The notes under the pieces were generated by a model that had not been told where the DNA came from, searched no databases, and saw only the letters and a program-made list of their open reading frames with translations. From contig NZ_SLVJ01000029.1 in assembly GCF_004345325.1 (NCBI RefSeq), positions 1-48,910 of the forward strand: 48,910 bases of DNA, written 5' to 3'. The DNA is from Acinetobacter calcoaceticus. GTDB taxonomy: Bacteria; Pseudomonadota; Gammaproteobacteria; Pseudomonadales; Moraxellaceae. The position numbers and the translations under genes are program-made. Positions 34,668-42,568 of this stretch are shown here, one piece after another. Position 1 is the first letter of the stretch. Every line of letters begins with the position of its first letter.

Positions 34668-36206
34668 ATGAAAAAATCACTACTATCACTCAGTGTCTTG
34701 GCATTGAGTCTCAGTCAATTCGCCTATGCAGAACGTTTTATCGTAGACCAATATGCGGATACTGGCGCAAAAGGAAGTTTGCGCTGGGCGATTGAACAAG
34801 CCAATAGCCAACCGCTCAATGCATCTCAGCTAAATACATCAAACAACTCCGCTACTGCAGGACATGAAACTGCACATGAAATCGTAATTCAAGCAGTGGG
34901 TAAGCCACCTTATGTGATTAAGGCCAACAAACCTTTGCCAGAAATCAAAGTACCGGTCAGTATCGTTGGCGCTGCATGGGCCGTGAGCGGTGAACATATT
35001 GCCATTGATGGTTCAAATTATATTAAAGGGACAGGGGTTGAGGCTTGTCCCGGTGCAGTACCAGGACAATATGGCACCAATGTCCGTACCACGACTTTAC
35101 CGGGCTTGGTATTAAGAGATACGCAGAATGTCAGTATCCAAGGGATAGAAGTCAGAAACTTCTGTATCGGTATCTTGGTCAATCGCACCAGCAATAGTTT
35201 GATTCAACATAACCGGATTATGAATAACTACGGCGGTGCAGGGATTATGCTGACCGGTGATGATGGCAAAGGGGGTTCAACATCAACCACCACCAATAAC
35301 AATAAGATCCTCAATAACTATCTACAGGATAATGGTGATGGTCTAGAACTGACCCGTGGCGCAGCATTTAATTTGGTGGCCAATAATCAGTTTATCTCTA
35401 CCGCAGTCAATCCTGAACCCTCTCAAGGTATCGAAATACTCTGGGGCAATGACAACGCCGTGGTCGGTAATATTTTTAAAAACTATTCGGATGGTCTACA
35501 AATCAATTGGGGTAAACGTAACTATATTGGCTATAACGAATTAAGTGGCAATTCGATCGGCTTTAATCTCACCGGGGATGGCAACATACTCGATAGTAAC
35601 CGGGTACATAATAATCGTATCGGGGTGGCGATACGTTCTGAAAAAGACGCCAATGCACATATTCGCCTGACTAAAAATCTAATTTGGAATAACGGCCAAG
35701 AGATTAAGCGCTGTGAAGCTGGTGGTTCTTGTGTACCAGATCAAACTACCGGTGCGATCGTGATGAATGTACCTGCCTTGGAACATGCTGAATTTGTTGG
35801 TTCCCGTGGCTATGGCGTGGTCATGGATGCGGCATCCATGCAGCATACCTGTCAGGATAAACCTGAACTGGCATTAAAATCGACTACGCAAAATGCAGCT
35901 CAAAGCCATTGTAATGCCCGAGCCAATCAAAATATTCCAACACCCGTACTCAGCCTGCACAAGGGACGCATTCAAATCAGCGTACAAGGCGCAGCAAATA
36001 CCCGCTATCAGATTGAACTGTTTGGAAATCAGAATGCGCGCTCTACAGAAGCAGAACGTTATCTTGGCAGTACAGCCATTAGCACCGATGCCAAAGGCCG
36101 TGGTCAGATCGTGTGGGATAGAACTGAAACCGTCGCGACTGTGACTGCAACTTTGACCAATCCTCAAGGCGCAACTTCCGCACTGAGTCCAGCCTTGACC
36201 TTTTAG
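34668..36206 (+). CDS. quiC: Parallel beta-helix protein, probable 3-dehydroshikimate dehydratase
   Basis: A 512-residue protein with a signal peptide (SLLSLSVLALSLSQFAYA), an N-terminal FIVDQYADTGAKGSLRWAIEQA segment, and a central right-handed beta-helix. The helix has Asn-rich turns such as SNSLIQHNRIMNNYGGAGI, GNDNAVVGNIFKN and RNYIGYNELSGNSIG. Position between a quiB and a quiX homologue, and the unusual QuiC of A. baylyi which I recall as unrelated to TIM-barrel dehydratases, support dehydroshikimate-to-protocatechuate dehydratase in the periplasm. From fold alone it could instead be a carbohydrate-active NosD-like protein. Confidence 0.65.
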   Translation: MKKSLLSLSVLALSLSQFAYAERFIVDQYADTGAKGSLRWAIEQANSQPLNASQLNTSNNSATAGHETAHEIVIQAVGKPPYVIKANKPLPEIKVPVSIVGAAWAVSGEHIAIDGSNYIKGTGVEACPGAVPGQYGTNVRTTTLPGLVLRDTQNVSIQGIEVRNFCIGILVNRTSNSLIQHNRIMNNYGGAGIMLTGDDGKGGSTSTTTNNNKILNNYLQDNGDGLELTRGAAFNLVANNQFISTAVNPEPSQGIEILWGNDNAVVGNIFKNYSDGLQINWGKRNYIGYNELSGNSIGFNLTGDGNILDSNRVHNNRIGVAIRSEKDANAHIRLTKNLIWNNGQEIKRCEAGGSCVPDQTTGAIVMNVPALEHAEFVGSRGYGVVMDAASMQHTCQDKPELALKSTTQNAAQSHCNARANQNIPTPVLSLHKGRIQISVQGAANTRYQIELFGNQNARSTEAERYLGSTAISTDAKGRGQIVWDRTETVATVTATLTNPQGATSALSPALTF

Positions 36207-36277
36207 TCGTTTGAATCGCAGGCATTTTAAAGGTCTATTCATGTCTATATAGATGAGATTTCAGCTATCTACCCAAT

Positions 36278-36306
36278 AGGCACTTTTGATTTGAATCAAA
36301 GTGCCT
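36278..36306. terminator. Hairpin between quiC and quiX
   Basis: AGGCACTTTTGAT pairs with ATCAAAGTGCCT (one bulged base, 4-base loop), followed ten bases on by TATTTTTTG. It lies inside the operon and could lower quiX expression relative to quiBC, or end transcription partially. Confidence 0.5.
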
Positions 36307-36339
36307 TGACGGCGGCTATTTTTTGCAAAGGATACGCAA

Positions 36340-37689
36340 GTGAAATATTTAAATATCAGTCGACTCAGCATACTCTCGGCAAGTTTATTATTGTCGCCAC
36401 TGACATTGGCAAATCAGCCGTGGTCACAAGATCGTCAATGGTTATTTGGCGATTGGAATACCCAGCGGCAAAGCCTCGCTGAGCAAGGCTATAGATTTAA
36501 CTTTGCCTTTATGAATGAAAGTGCTGCCAATCTGGATGGTGGCTATAATGATGATTCGAAAATTCTTCATGCCAGCCAACTGACTTTAGGCACACAACTG
36601 GATCTGGAAAAGATCGCGGCGTGGAAAAACACCCAAGCCAGTATTATGCTCACCAAACGTGATGGCCAATCTTTATCAGCAGAGCGGATTGCTGATCCGC
36701 GTACTGGTCAATTCAGTAGTGTGCAAGAAATATATGGTCGTGGACAGGATTGGCGTTTGACACAGGCGTGGATTAAGACTGGATTTTTAGACAATACCCT
36801 ACAATTTAAAATCGGTCGTATGGGATTATCAGAGGATTTTAATGGTTCCCATTGTGAGTTCCAAAACCTGATGCTCTGTGGCAGTCAACTGGGTAAGACG
36901 GTTGGTAGTATTTGGTATAACGGCCCAGTATCGCAATGGGGGGCCAATATTAAATATCAAATCAATCCTGAATGGTCGATTGCCACAGGGATCTATGAAA
37001 TTAATCCTGAGAATGCACTGGAGAATCGCGGTTTCAATTTATCCATGGATGAAACTGAAGGGGCCTTAATCCCTGTTGAACTGGCATGGAAACCCAAGCT
37101 TGGTATATTTGATGGCTTGGCTGGGGAATATAAACTCGGGGCATTTTACTCAACTGCAGATGCGAGCAATATAAAAACGGACAGTCATGGCGATATTGCC
37201 CAGCAAGCCAACGCTCGAAAAGTTCATGATCATAAATCGAGTATTTGGTTCAATGCACAACAACAATTAACCTCACATGCAGATCATCCCAAGCAGGGTT
37301 TATATGCATCGGCAAACTTTACATTTAATGATAAAGCCACCACCGCCGTGCAATCGAGTCAACAAGTAGCAGTTTGGTATAAAGGCATTTCGGCCAATCG
37401 ACCCAATGACAGTATTGGCTTAGGGATTGCTCGTTTTGATGTCAATCCTCGACTGCGAGATCGCCAAAATGATATGAATGACAGCAATGGATTTACAGCG
37501 GCTGATTATAACAATCCACTTTATGTCCCTGTGCAGCATGACGAGCTCAATCTTGAACTCAATTATAGCTATCACTGGTCACCTGCGATTATGTTACGTC
37601 CCAATATTCAATATGTGCATCAAGCGGGTGGGGTAAAACAAGTTGATGATGCTTGGGTGGCAGGGTTGAGTATGCGAGTGAATTTTTAA
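36340..37689 (+). CDS. quiX: OprB-family porin of the quinate operon
   Basis: A 449-residue outer-membrane barrel of the carbohydrate-selective OprB family. The signal peptide ends near TLANQ; WLFGDWNTQRQSLAEQGYRF is the typical opening of OprB porins; and the C terminus is MRVNF, a barrel-end Phe. GTG start with AAGGA nine bases before. In A. baylyi the homologue QuiX lies between quiC and the quinate dehydrogenase gene quiA and is thought to admit quinate or shikimate. Here no quiA follows; a dispersed repeat begins 58 bases after the stop. Confidence 0.82.
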   Translation: MKYLNISRLSILSASLLLSPLTLANQPWSQDRQWLFGDWNTQRQSLAEQGYRFNFAFMNESAANLDGGYNDDSKILHASQLTLGTQLDLEKIAAWKNTQASIMLTKRDGQSLSAERIADPRTGQFSSVQEIYGRGQDWRLTQAWIKTGFLDNTLQFKIGRMGLSEDFNGSHCEFQNLMLCGSQLGKTVGSIWYNGPVSQWGANIKYQINPEWSIATGIYEINPENALENRGFNLSMDETEGALIPVELAWKPKLGIFDGLAGEYKLGAFYSTADASNIKTDSHGDIAQQANARKVHDHKSSIWFNAQQQLTSHADHPKQGLYASANFTFNDKATTAVQSSQQVAVWYKGISANRPNDSIGLGIARFDVNPRLRDRQNDMNDSNGFTAADYNNPLYVPVQHDELNLELNYSYHWSPAIMLRPNIQYVHQAGGVKQVDDAWVAGLSMRVNF

Positions 37690-37746
37690 GACGGTGTTGG
37701 ATAGGGTTGTTCTCGAGTCATATTTCAGGCGACAATCTGATCTTTA

Positions 37747-37900
37747 GAATCCATCCCTTGCGCGGGAGCACCGCTCATCCTTTGCCAACGGAAGGTTAGG
37801 ATGGATTCAGGCTGAAAAGCCTTTGAAAAAGATGAGCAGCACTGCTGCGCAAGAGGGGATATTTACGGTAAAAAACTAAGACCATTACATGGTTTTACGC
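37747..37900. repeat. Dispersed palindromic repeat, copy 3
   Basis: GAATCCATCC / GGATGGATTC (37747-37756 and 37799-37808) form a perfect 10-base inverted repeat. GATGAGCAGCACTGCTGCGC, GAGGGGATATTTACGGTA and ACATGGTTTT then follow as in copy 2. It starts where quiA would be expected. Confidence 0.7.
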
Positions 37901-38055
37901 AGATTATGAGCATTTAAAAAACTTAAGCAACTGTCATTCAGATTGGCGATTAACCAAACACCAAAATAGCCTAAGCAACTATAGATTATGGAAACCAATA
38001 CGCATTGCAAATGATCAATCGCCGTGTAATTTACCCCATTAATTGATATTAACAA
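37885..38055 (-). CDS. Possible small membrane protein
   Basis: A minus-strand frame, open for about 60 codons. From a TTG at 38055 it gives 56 residues with one convincing hydrophobic helix (CVLVSIIYSCLGYFGVWLIA) and ends RKTM inside the dispersed repeat. No clear ribosome site. It may be a real small protein, the tail of a lost gene, or chance in AT-rich DNA. Confidence 0.25.
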   Translation of the reverse strand: MLISINGVNYTAIDHLQCVLVSIIYSCLGYFGVWLIANLNDSCLSFLNAHNLRKTM

Positions 38056-38390
38056 CTTGAAGTATGCCTTTTACAGCACTCGATTTTTAAAATCAGTATT
38101 TGTATAAATAGCCTAAGCGAATTTAAAATTTGATCTTAAAAACTCAGTACATCTCTGCAGATTTAAAGTATTGAACATTAATCAAGAGTCGAGAAAAAAC
38201 GATATTTAAAATAAGCTCTATAAGCATTGACTTTGAATGTTTGAATGCAGCCCAAGCCAAGAAATTGTAAGATAAGTATTTGATTATTATTTAGATGGGT
38301 ATATGGTATTGAATAAATTTTAAAATGAAACCAAGCCCCCGAAGATAGGAAAAAAGCGCAAATCTTTGGCGATAGATTAGGTAAAGTAAA
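38056..38390. other. Gene-free spacer upstream of the D-lactate dehydrogenase
   Basis: AT-rich, no coding frame or strong palindrome noted. It presumably includes the promoter of the next gene. Confidence 0.4.
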
Positions 38391-40082
38391 ATGAAGCAAA
38401 AAGAAATCATCAGTGAACTACTCAGGTTATTAACACCAGCACAGGTATTAACCAAAGAAATCGATAAGGCTTCATATGTAAAAGGCTTTCGAGTGGGTAA
38501 GGGTGAGGCACTCGCTGTTGCCATACCCCATTCATTGCTCGAGATCTGGCAGGTTTTAGAAATCTGCGTCAAACATGATGTGATTATCATCATGCAAGCA
38601 TCCAATACTGGGGTAACCGGTGGTTCTACACCAGACTCAAATGATTATGATCGAGATGTGGTGATTATCAGTACCCGTAAATTAAATGGGGTGCAATTAT
38701 TAGATCAAGCCACTCAGGTCATTGCCTTTCCCGGCACCACATTAACTGAGTTGGAAAATGCATTAAAGCCTTACCAACGCGAACCACACTCGGTCATTGG
38801 TTCATCCTGTATTGGCGCATCTGTGATTGGTGGGGTCTGCAATAACTCGGGTGGATCATTGATTCGACGTGGGCCGGCTTATACTGAAAAATCATTATTT
38901 GCCCAAGTGGATGCTTCAGGTGAATTAAAACTGGTCAATCATCTCGGTATCGCACTGGGGCAAACACCAGCAGAGATATTTAAAAATCTTGAAGGGCAGC
39001 AATACAGCACTGGAACCTGCCAAGATTGGGAAGGGCGCATCTGGGCGGATAATTATGCTGACTCTCTTAGAGATACCACCTCGGCTACACCGACTCGATA
39101 TAATGGCAATGCAGAATACTTACATGACAGTTCTGGGAGTTCGGGGAAAATCGCTGTATTTGCGGTACGACTACCGACCTTTGAAGCGGCACCTGAATCG
39201 GTCAGTTATTATATTGGTAGCAATGATGAATCTGAATTCATCGGGCTACGCAAATATATACTCGAACAGATGACAAGCTTACCCAGCCAAGCTGAATATA
39301 TCCATCGCCATGCATTTGATCTGACACGGCGCTATGCAAAGCATATGTATAAAGCCATTGATATTTGGGGTGCTGAAAAAATCCCTGAATTATTTGCTGC
39401 GAAAGTAAAGTTTGATCGATTCTTTAAGAAAATCCCCTTGCTACCCAATAACAGTATGGATCGCTTGGTTCAAATCTTTAATCGAGTTACACCAGCATGG
39501 ATTGCACCACGGATACTCGATTTCCATGAGAAATATGAGCATCACTTATTGATTAAGTTAGATATTGATCAAAAAGATGAGTTTCAGGCATTACTACAAA
39601 ATTTCTTCAAAGATAGGCCGCAACAGTATTTTGAATGTAGCCCCAAAGAACAAAAAAATGCCTTCTTAATTCGTTTTGCAGTCGGTGGTTGCGTCGTCTA
39701 TTACTGCGATAGCATGGGGATAGATACCAACCAACGTTTGGTTTCCTTTGATGTTGCATTACGTCGTAATGACAATGAATGGATGTTCCGTATGCCTCAG
39801 CATCTGCAAGATCAAGTATTATTAGAAAGTTGCTGTGGCCACTTTATGTGTTTTGTCGTGCATCAGGATTATTTATTAAAACCTGGCGTGGATGCCAATC
39901 AATTTAAACAGGACGTTTTACAGTACATCGAATCCAGAGGTGCAAAATATCCTGCTGAGCACAATGTTGGGCATTTATATGCTGCAAATGAAGACTATAA
40001 ACAATTTTGGAACCAACTCGATCCGACCAATAGCTTTAATCCAGGGATAGGCAAGACCAGTAAGTGTAAACATTGGCATTAA
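38391..40082 (+). CDS. dld: Quinone-dependent D-lactate dehydrogenase
   Basis: A 563-residue FAD flavoprotein that oxidises D-lactate to pyruvate and passes electrons to quinones at the inner membrane face. The FAD-binding type-4 domain has IIIMQASNTGVTGGSTPD (about 65-82) and GSSCIGASVIGGVCNNSGGS; the C-terminal half matches the Dld membrane-binding domain, ending NSFNPGIGKTSK. Length is close to the 571 residues of E. coli Dld. The start ATG has only a weak GGTAAAG upstream. A hairpin follows the stop. Confidence 0.93.
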   Translation: MKQKEIISELLRLLTPAQVLTKEIDKASYVKGFRVGKGEALAVAIPHSLLEIWQVLEICVKHDVIIIMQASNTGVTGGSTPDSNDYDRDVVIISTRKLNGVQLLDQATQVIAFPGTTLTELENALKPYQREPHSVIGSSCIGASVIGGVCNNSGGSLIRRGPAYTEKSLFAQVDASGELKLVNHLGIALGQTPAEIFKNLEGQQYSTGTCQDWEGRIWADNYADSLRDTTSATPTRYNGNAEYLHDSSGSSGKIAVFAVRLPTFEAAPESVSYYIGSNDESEFIGLRKYILEQMTSLPSQAEYIHRHAFDLTRRYAKHMYKAIDIWGAEKIPELFAAKVKFDRFFKKIPLLPNNSMDRLVQIFNRVTPAWIAPRILDFHEKYEHHLLIKLDIDQKDEFQALLQNFFKDRPQQYFECSPKEQKNAFLIRFAVGGCVVYYCDSMGIDTNQRLVSFDVALRRNDNEWMFRMPQHLQDQVLLESCCGHFMCFVVHQDYLLKPGVDANQFKQDVLQYIESRGAKYPAEHNVGHLYAANEDYKQFWNQLDPTNSFNPGIGKTSKCKHWH

Positions 40083-40117
40083 AGTGATCCTAGATTAAGG
40101 ATTTTTAAGTATTTTGA

Positions 40118-40153
40118 AGCCATTTGTTGAGGATTTTTTCTCTACAAATGGCT
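40118..40153 (+). terminator. Hairpin after dld
   Basis: AGCCATTTGT / ACAAATGGCT, perfect 10-base arms, with a 16-base T-rich loop. A second hairpin, AGCGAT / ATCGCT at 40251-40267 followed by ATTTTTC, lies downstream and looks more like an intrinsic terminator. Confidence 0.6.
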
Positions 40154-40267
40154 ATTAAAATATTTTTGGCATCTCTCTCTGGAAGTGAAAGTTTCTAAGA
40201 CAGATCGCCATCAACTACAAAGCCTTGAATCCATTTTTTCAATATTGATTAGCGATTTTAAATCGCT

Positions 40268-40541
40268 ATTTTTCATAAATAAATTAAAATTTAATATTTC
40301 ATATTTACAAGCAGCCCCTTTAATGTTCATTCAAGTTATTTGAATCAGTGATGTTTTTAGATATAAATATTGATTAAATTCATATGCTTGATCAATTCTA
40401 CTAACCCATTCAGTCGATATGTCTACTCTACCTATCGAAGGCTTAAATATTCCTGATTAAACACCTGATGAATATTTATATTTTCTGAAGAACCAGCCCA
40501 TTACACATTATGCATTTCCGTTAATAATAATTCGAGGAAAG
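40268..40541 (+). promoter_or_regulatory. Leader region of the AprA-like operon
   Basis: An AT-rich stretch without genes before a seven-gene operon. It contains TTCAA-N5-TTGAA near 40333, a possible weak operator. I could not assign -35 and -10 elements with confidence. Confidence 0.4.
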
Positions 40542-42257
40542 GTGGTGGAAACTAAATATTTAGAATATGACATTGTCATCATTGGTGGTGGCACTGCAGG
40601 TCCAATGGCTGCGATTAAAGCCAAGCAAGCTAATAAAGATCTAAAGGTATTGATTATTGAAAAGGCCAATGTAAAACGCAGTGGTGCCATTTCAATGGGT
40701 ATGGATGGTTTAAATAATGCGGTCATACCAGGTTATGCGACCCCAGAACAATATACCAAAGAAATAACCATCGCTAATGACGGTATCGTGAATCAAAACA
40801 CAATTTATGCGTATGCCAAAAACAGTTTTAAAACCATTCAGCAATTGGATCAATGGGGAGTGAAATTCGAAAAAGATGAGACTGGTGAATTTGCTGTTAA
40901 AAAAGTTCATCATCTCGGCGCTTATGTATTACCAATGCCCGAAGGACATGATGTAAAAAAAATCTTGTATCGGCAAATGAAACGGGCACAGGTCAAAATA
41001 AACAATCGTATCGTTATCACGAAGCTACTCAAGAATCAAAGTGGTGAAATTAATGGCGTACTTGGTTTTGACTGTAGAAATGGTGATTTTTATGTCATTA
41101 AAACCAAAGCAGCGATTTTATGTTGCGGTGCAGCAGGGCGTTTAGGCTTGCCATCATCAGGTTATTTAATGGGTACTTATGAAAATCCAACCAATGCCGG
41201 TGATGGTTACGCCATGGCTTATGATGTTGGTGCAGAACTCTCCAATTTAGAATGCTTCCAAATTAATCCATTAATCAAAGACTATAATGGCCCTGCGTGT
41301 GCTTATGTCACTGGTCCGCTGGGTGGATATACCGCAAATAGTAAAGGTGAGCGATTTATTGAATGTGACTACTGGAGTGGTCAAATGATGTGGGAGTTTT
41401 ATCAAGAACTTGAAAGTGGAAATGGTCCTGTCTATTTGAAAATTGATCATTTGGCAGAAGAAACAATTCAAAGCATTGAAGACATTTTACACACCAATGA
41501 ACGTCCAAGTCGTGGCCGTTTTCATGAAGGTCGTAATACAAATTATCGATCAGATATGGTTGAAATGCATATTTCTGAAATTGGTTTATGCAGTGGACAC
41601 AGTGCTTCAGGCGTATGGGTCAATGAAAAAGCCGAAACAACAATCAAAGGTTTATATAGCGCTGGGGATATGGCAGCTGTGCCACATAATTATATGTTAG
41701 GTGCTTTTACATATGGTTGGTTTGCCGGTGAAAATGCAGCGGAATATGTAGGTTCAGTCACTGATTCAGCATTAAAACAAGATCAGATTACGACCGAGAA
41801 AGCTCGTATTTTTGCACCTATGCATCGCAAAGAAGGTTTGCCATCTGATCAAGTAGAATACAAATTGCGGCGCTTTGTAAATGATTATTTACAACCACCG
41901 AAAACACAAAAAAAAATGGAAATAGCTTTGCGTCGCTTTGAAGAAATTAAACAGGATATTGGTCAAATTTCGGCATCAAATCCTCACGAGCTCATGCGTG
42001 CAGCAGAAGTATCGATGATTCGTGACTGTGCAGAAATGGCAGCCAGAGCCTCTCTTTATCGTACCGAAAGCCGATGGGGGCTTTATCACTATCGTGCAGA
42101 TTATCCTGAGAAAAACAATGAAGAATGGTTCTGTCATACCCATCTCAAAAAAGATGAGCAAGGCAATATGGTCAGTTTCAAAAAGCCAATAGAACCCTAT
42201 ATCGTGGCAATTGCTAAATCTGAACAGCATTCTTATCAACAGCTACGGATTCAATAA
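40542..42257 (+). CDS. AprA-like FAD flavoprotein (fumarate reductase/APS reductase family)
   Basis: A 571-residue cytosolic flavoenzyme subunit. The FAD-binding IVIIGGGTAGPMAA (11-24) and KANVKRSGAISMGMDG follow the pattern of APS reductase alpha subunits (RSGA-x-x-x-GLSAINT). The C-terminal RTESRWGLYHYRADYP and EEWFCHTHL are of the fumarate reductase/L-aspartate oxidase type. GAGGAAAG precedes two consecutive GTG codons. It is followed by a two-cluster ferredoxin, as AprA is by AprB, but also by ABC importer genes. This suggests oxidation or reduction of an imported small molecule rather than dissimilatory sulfate metabolism. Substrate unknown. Confidence 0.8.
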   Translation: MVETKYLEYDIVIIGGGTAGPMAAIKAKQANKDLKVLIIEKANVKRSGAISMGMDGLNNAVIPGYATPEQYTKEITIANDGIVNQNTIYAYAKNSFKTIQQLDQWGVKFEKDETGEFAVKKVHHLGAYVLPMPEGHDVKKILYRQMKRAQVKINNRIVITKLLKNQSGEINGVLGFDCRNGDFYVIKTKAAILCCGAAGRLGLPSSGYLMGTYENPTNAGDGYAMAYDVGAELSNLECFQINPLIKDYNGPACAYVTGPLGGYTANSKGERFIECDYWSGQMMWEFYQELESGNGPVYLKIDHLAEETIQSIEDILHTNERPSRGRFHEGRNTNYRSDMVEMHISEIGLCSGHSASGVWVNEKAETTIKGLYSAGDMAAVPHNYMLGAFTYGWFAGENAAEYVGSVTDSALKQDQITTEKARIFAPMHRKEGLPSDQVEYKLRRFVNDYLQPPKTQKKMEIALRRFEEIKQDIGQISASNPHELMRAAEVSMIRDCAEMAARASLYRTESRWGLYHYRADYPEKNNEEWFCHTHLKKDEQGNMVSFKKPIEPYIVAIAKSEQHSYQQLRIQ

Positions 42258-42312
42258 AATACCGACCTTGTTTTAAAAGTTGTTTAAAAAAAATAAAGAG
42301 GAAATATTCTTC

Positions 42313-42558
42313 ATGGCGCTCATATTCAGAGAAGTTTCACATCGAACCGTTGCACCTGTACTCGTTGATGAAGATAAATGTATTGCAGATAAAGGATGTA
42401 CCGTCTGCGTTGATGTCTGCCCAATGGATTTATTGGCCATCGATCCAGAAACCAATAAAGCATTTATGAAGTTTGATGAATGTTGGTATTGCATGCCTTG
42501 TGAAAAAGATTGTCCGACTCAGGCAATTCAAGTGAACATTCCGTATCTATTAAAATAA
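42313..42558 (+). CDS. Ferredoxin with two [4Fe-4S] clusters, AprB-like
   Basis: An 81-residue ferredoxin. Eight cysteines are arranged as CIADKGCTVCVDVCP and CWYCMPCEKDCP, each fit for one [4Fe-4S] cluster; the first has the longer Cys-x5-Cys spacing. The ATG at 42313 is preferred over a TTG 33 bases earlier because AGAGGAAA lies before it. It should carry electrons to or from the flavoprotein encoded just upstream. It lacks the C-terminal tail of true AprB. Confidence 0.87.
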   Translation: MALIFREVSHRTVAPVLVDEDKCIADKGCTVCVDVCPMDLLAIDPETNKAFMKFDECWYCMPCEKDCPTQAIQVNIPYLLK

Positions 42559-42568
42559 GAGTATTTGA

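Noticed and set aside
40542..42558. True dissimilatory APS reductase (AprBA)
   Set aside because: The ferredoxin lacks the AprB tail, the flavoprotein has fumarate-reductase-type C-terminal motifs, and no Sat, Dsr or Qmo genes are present.
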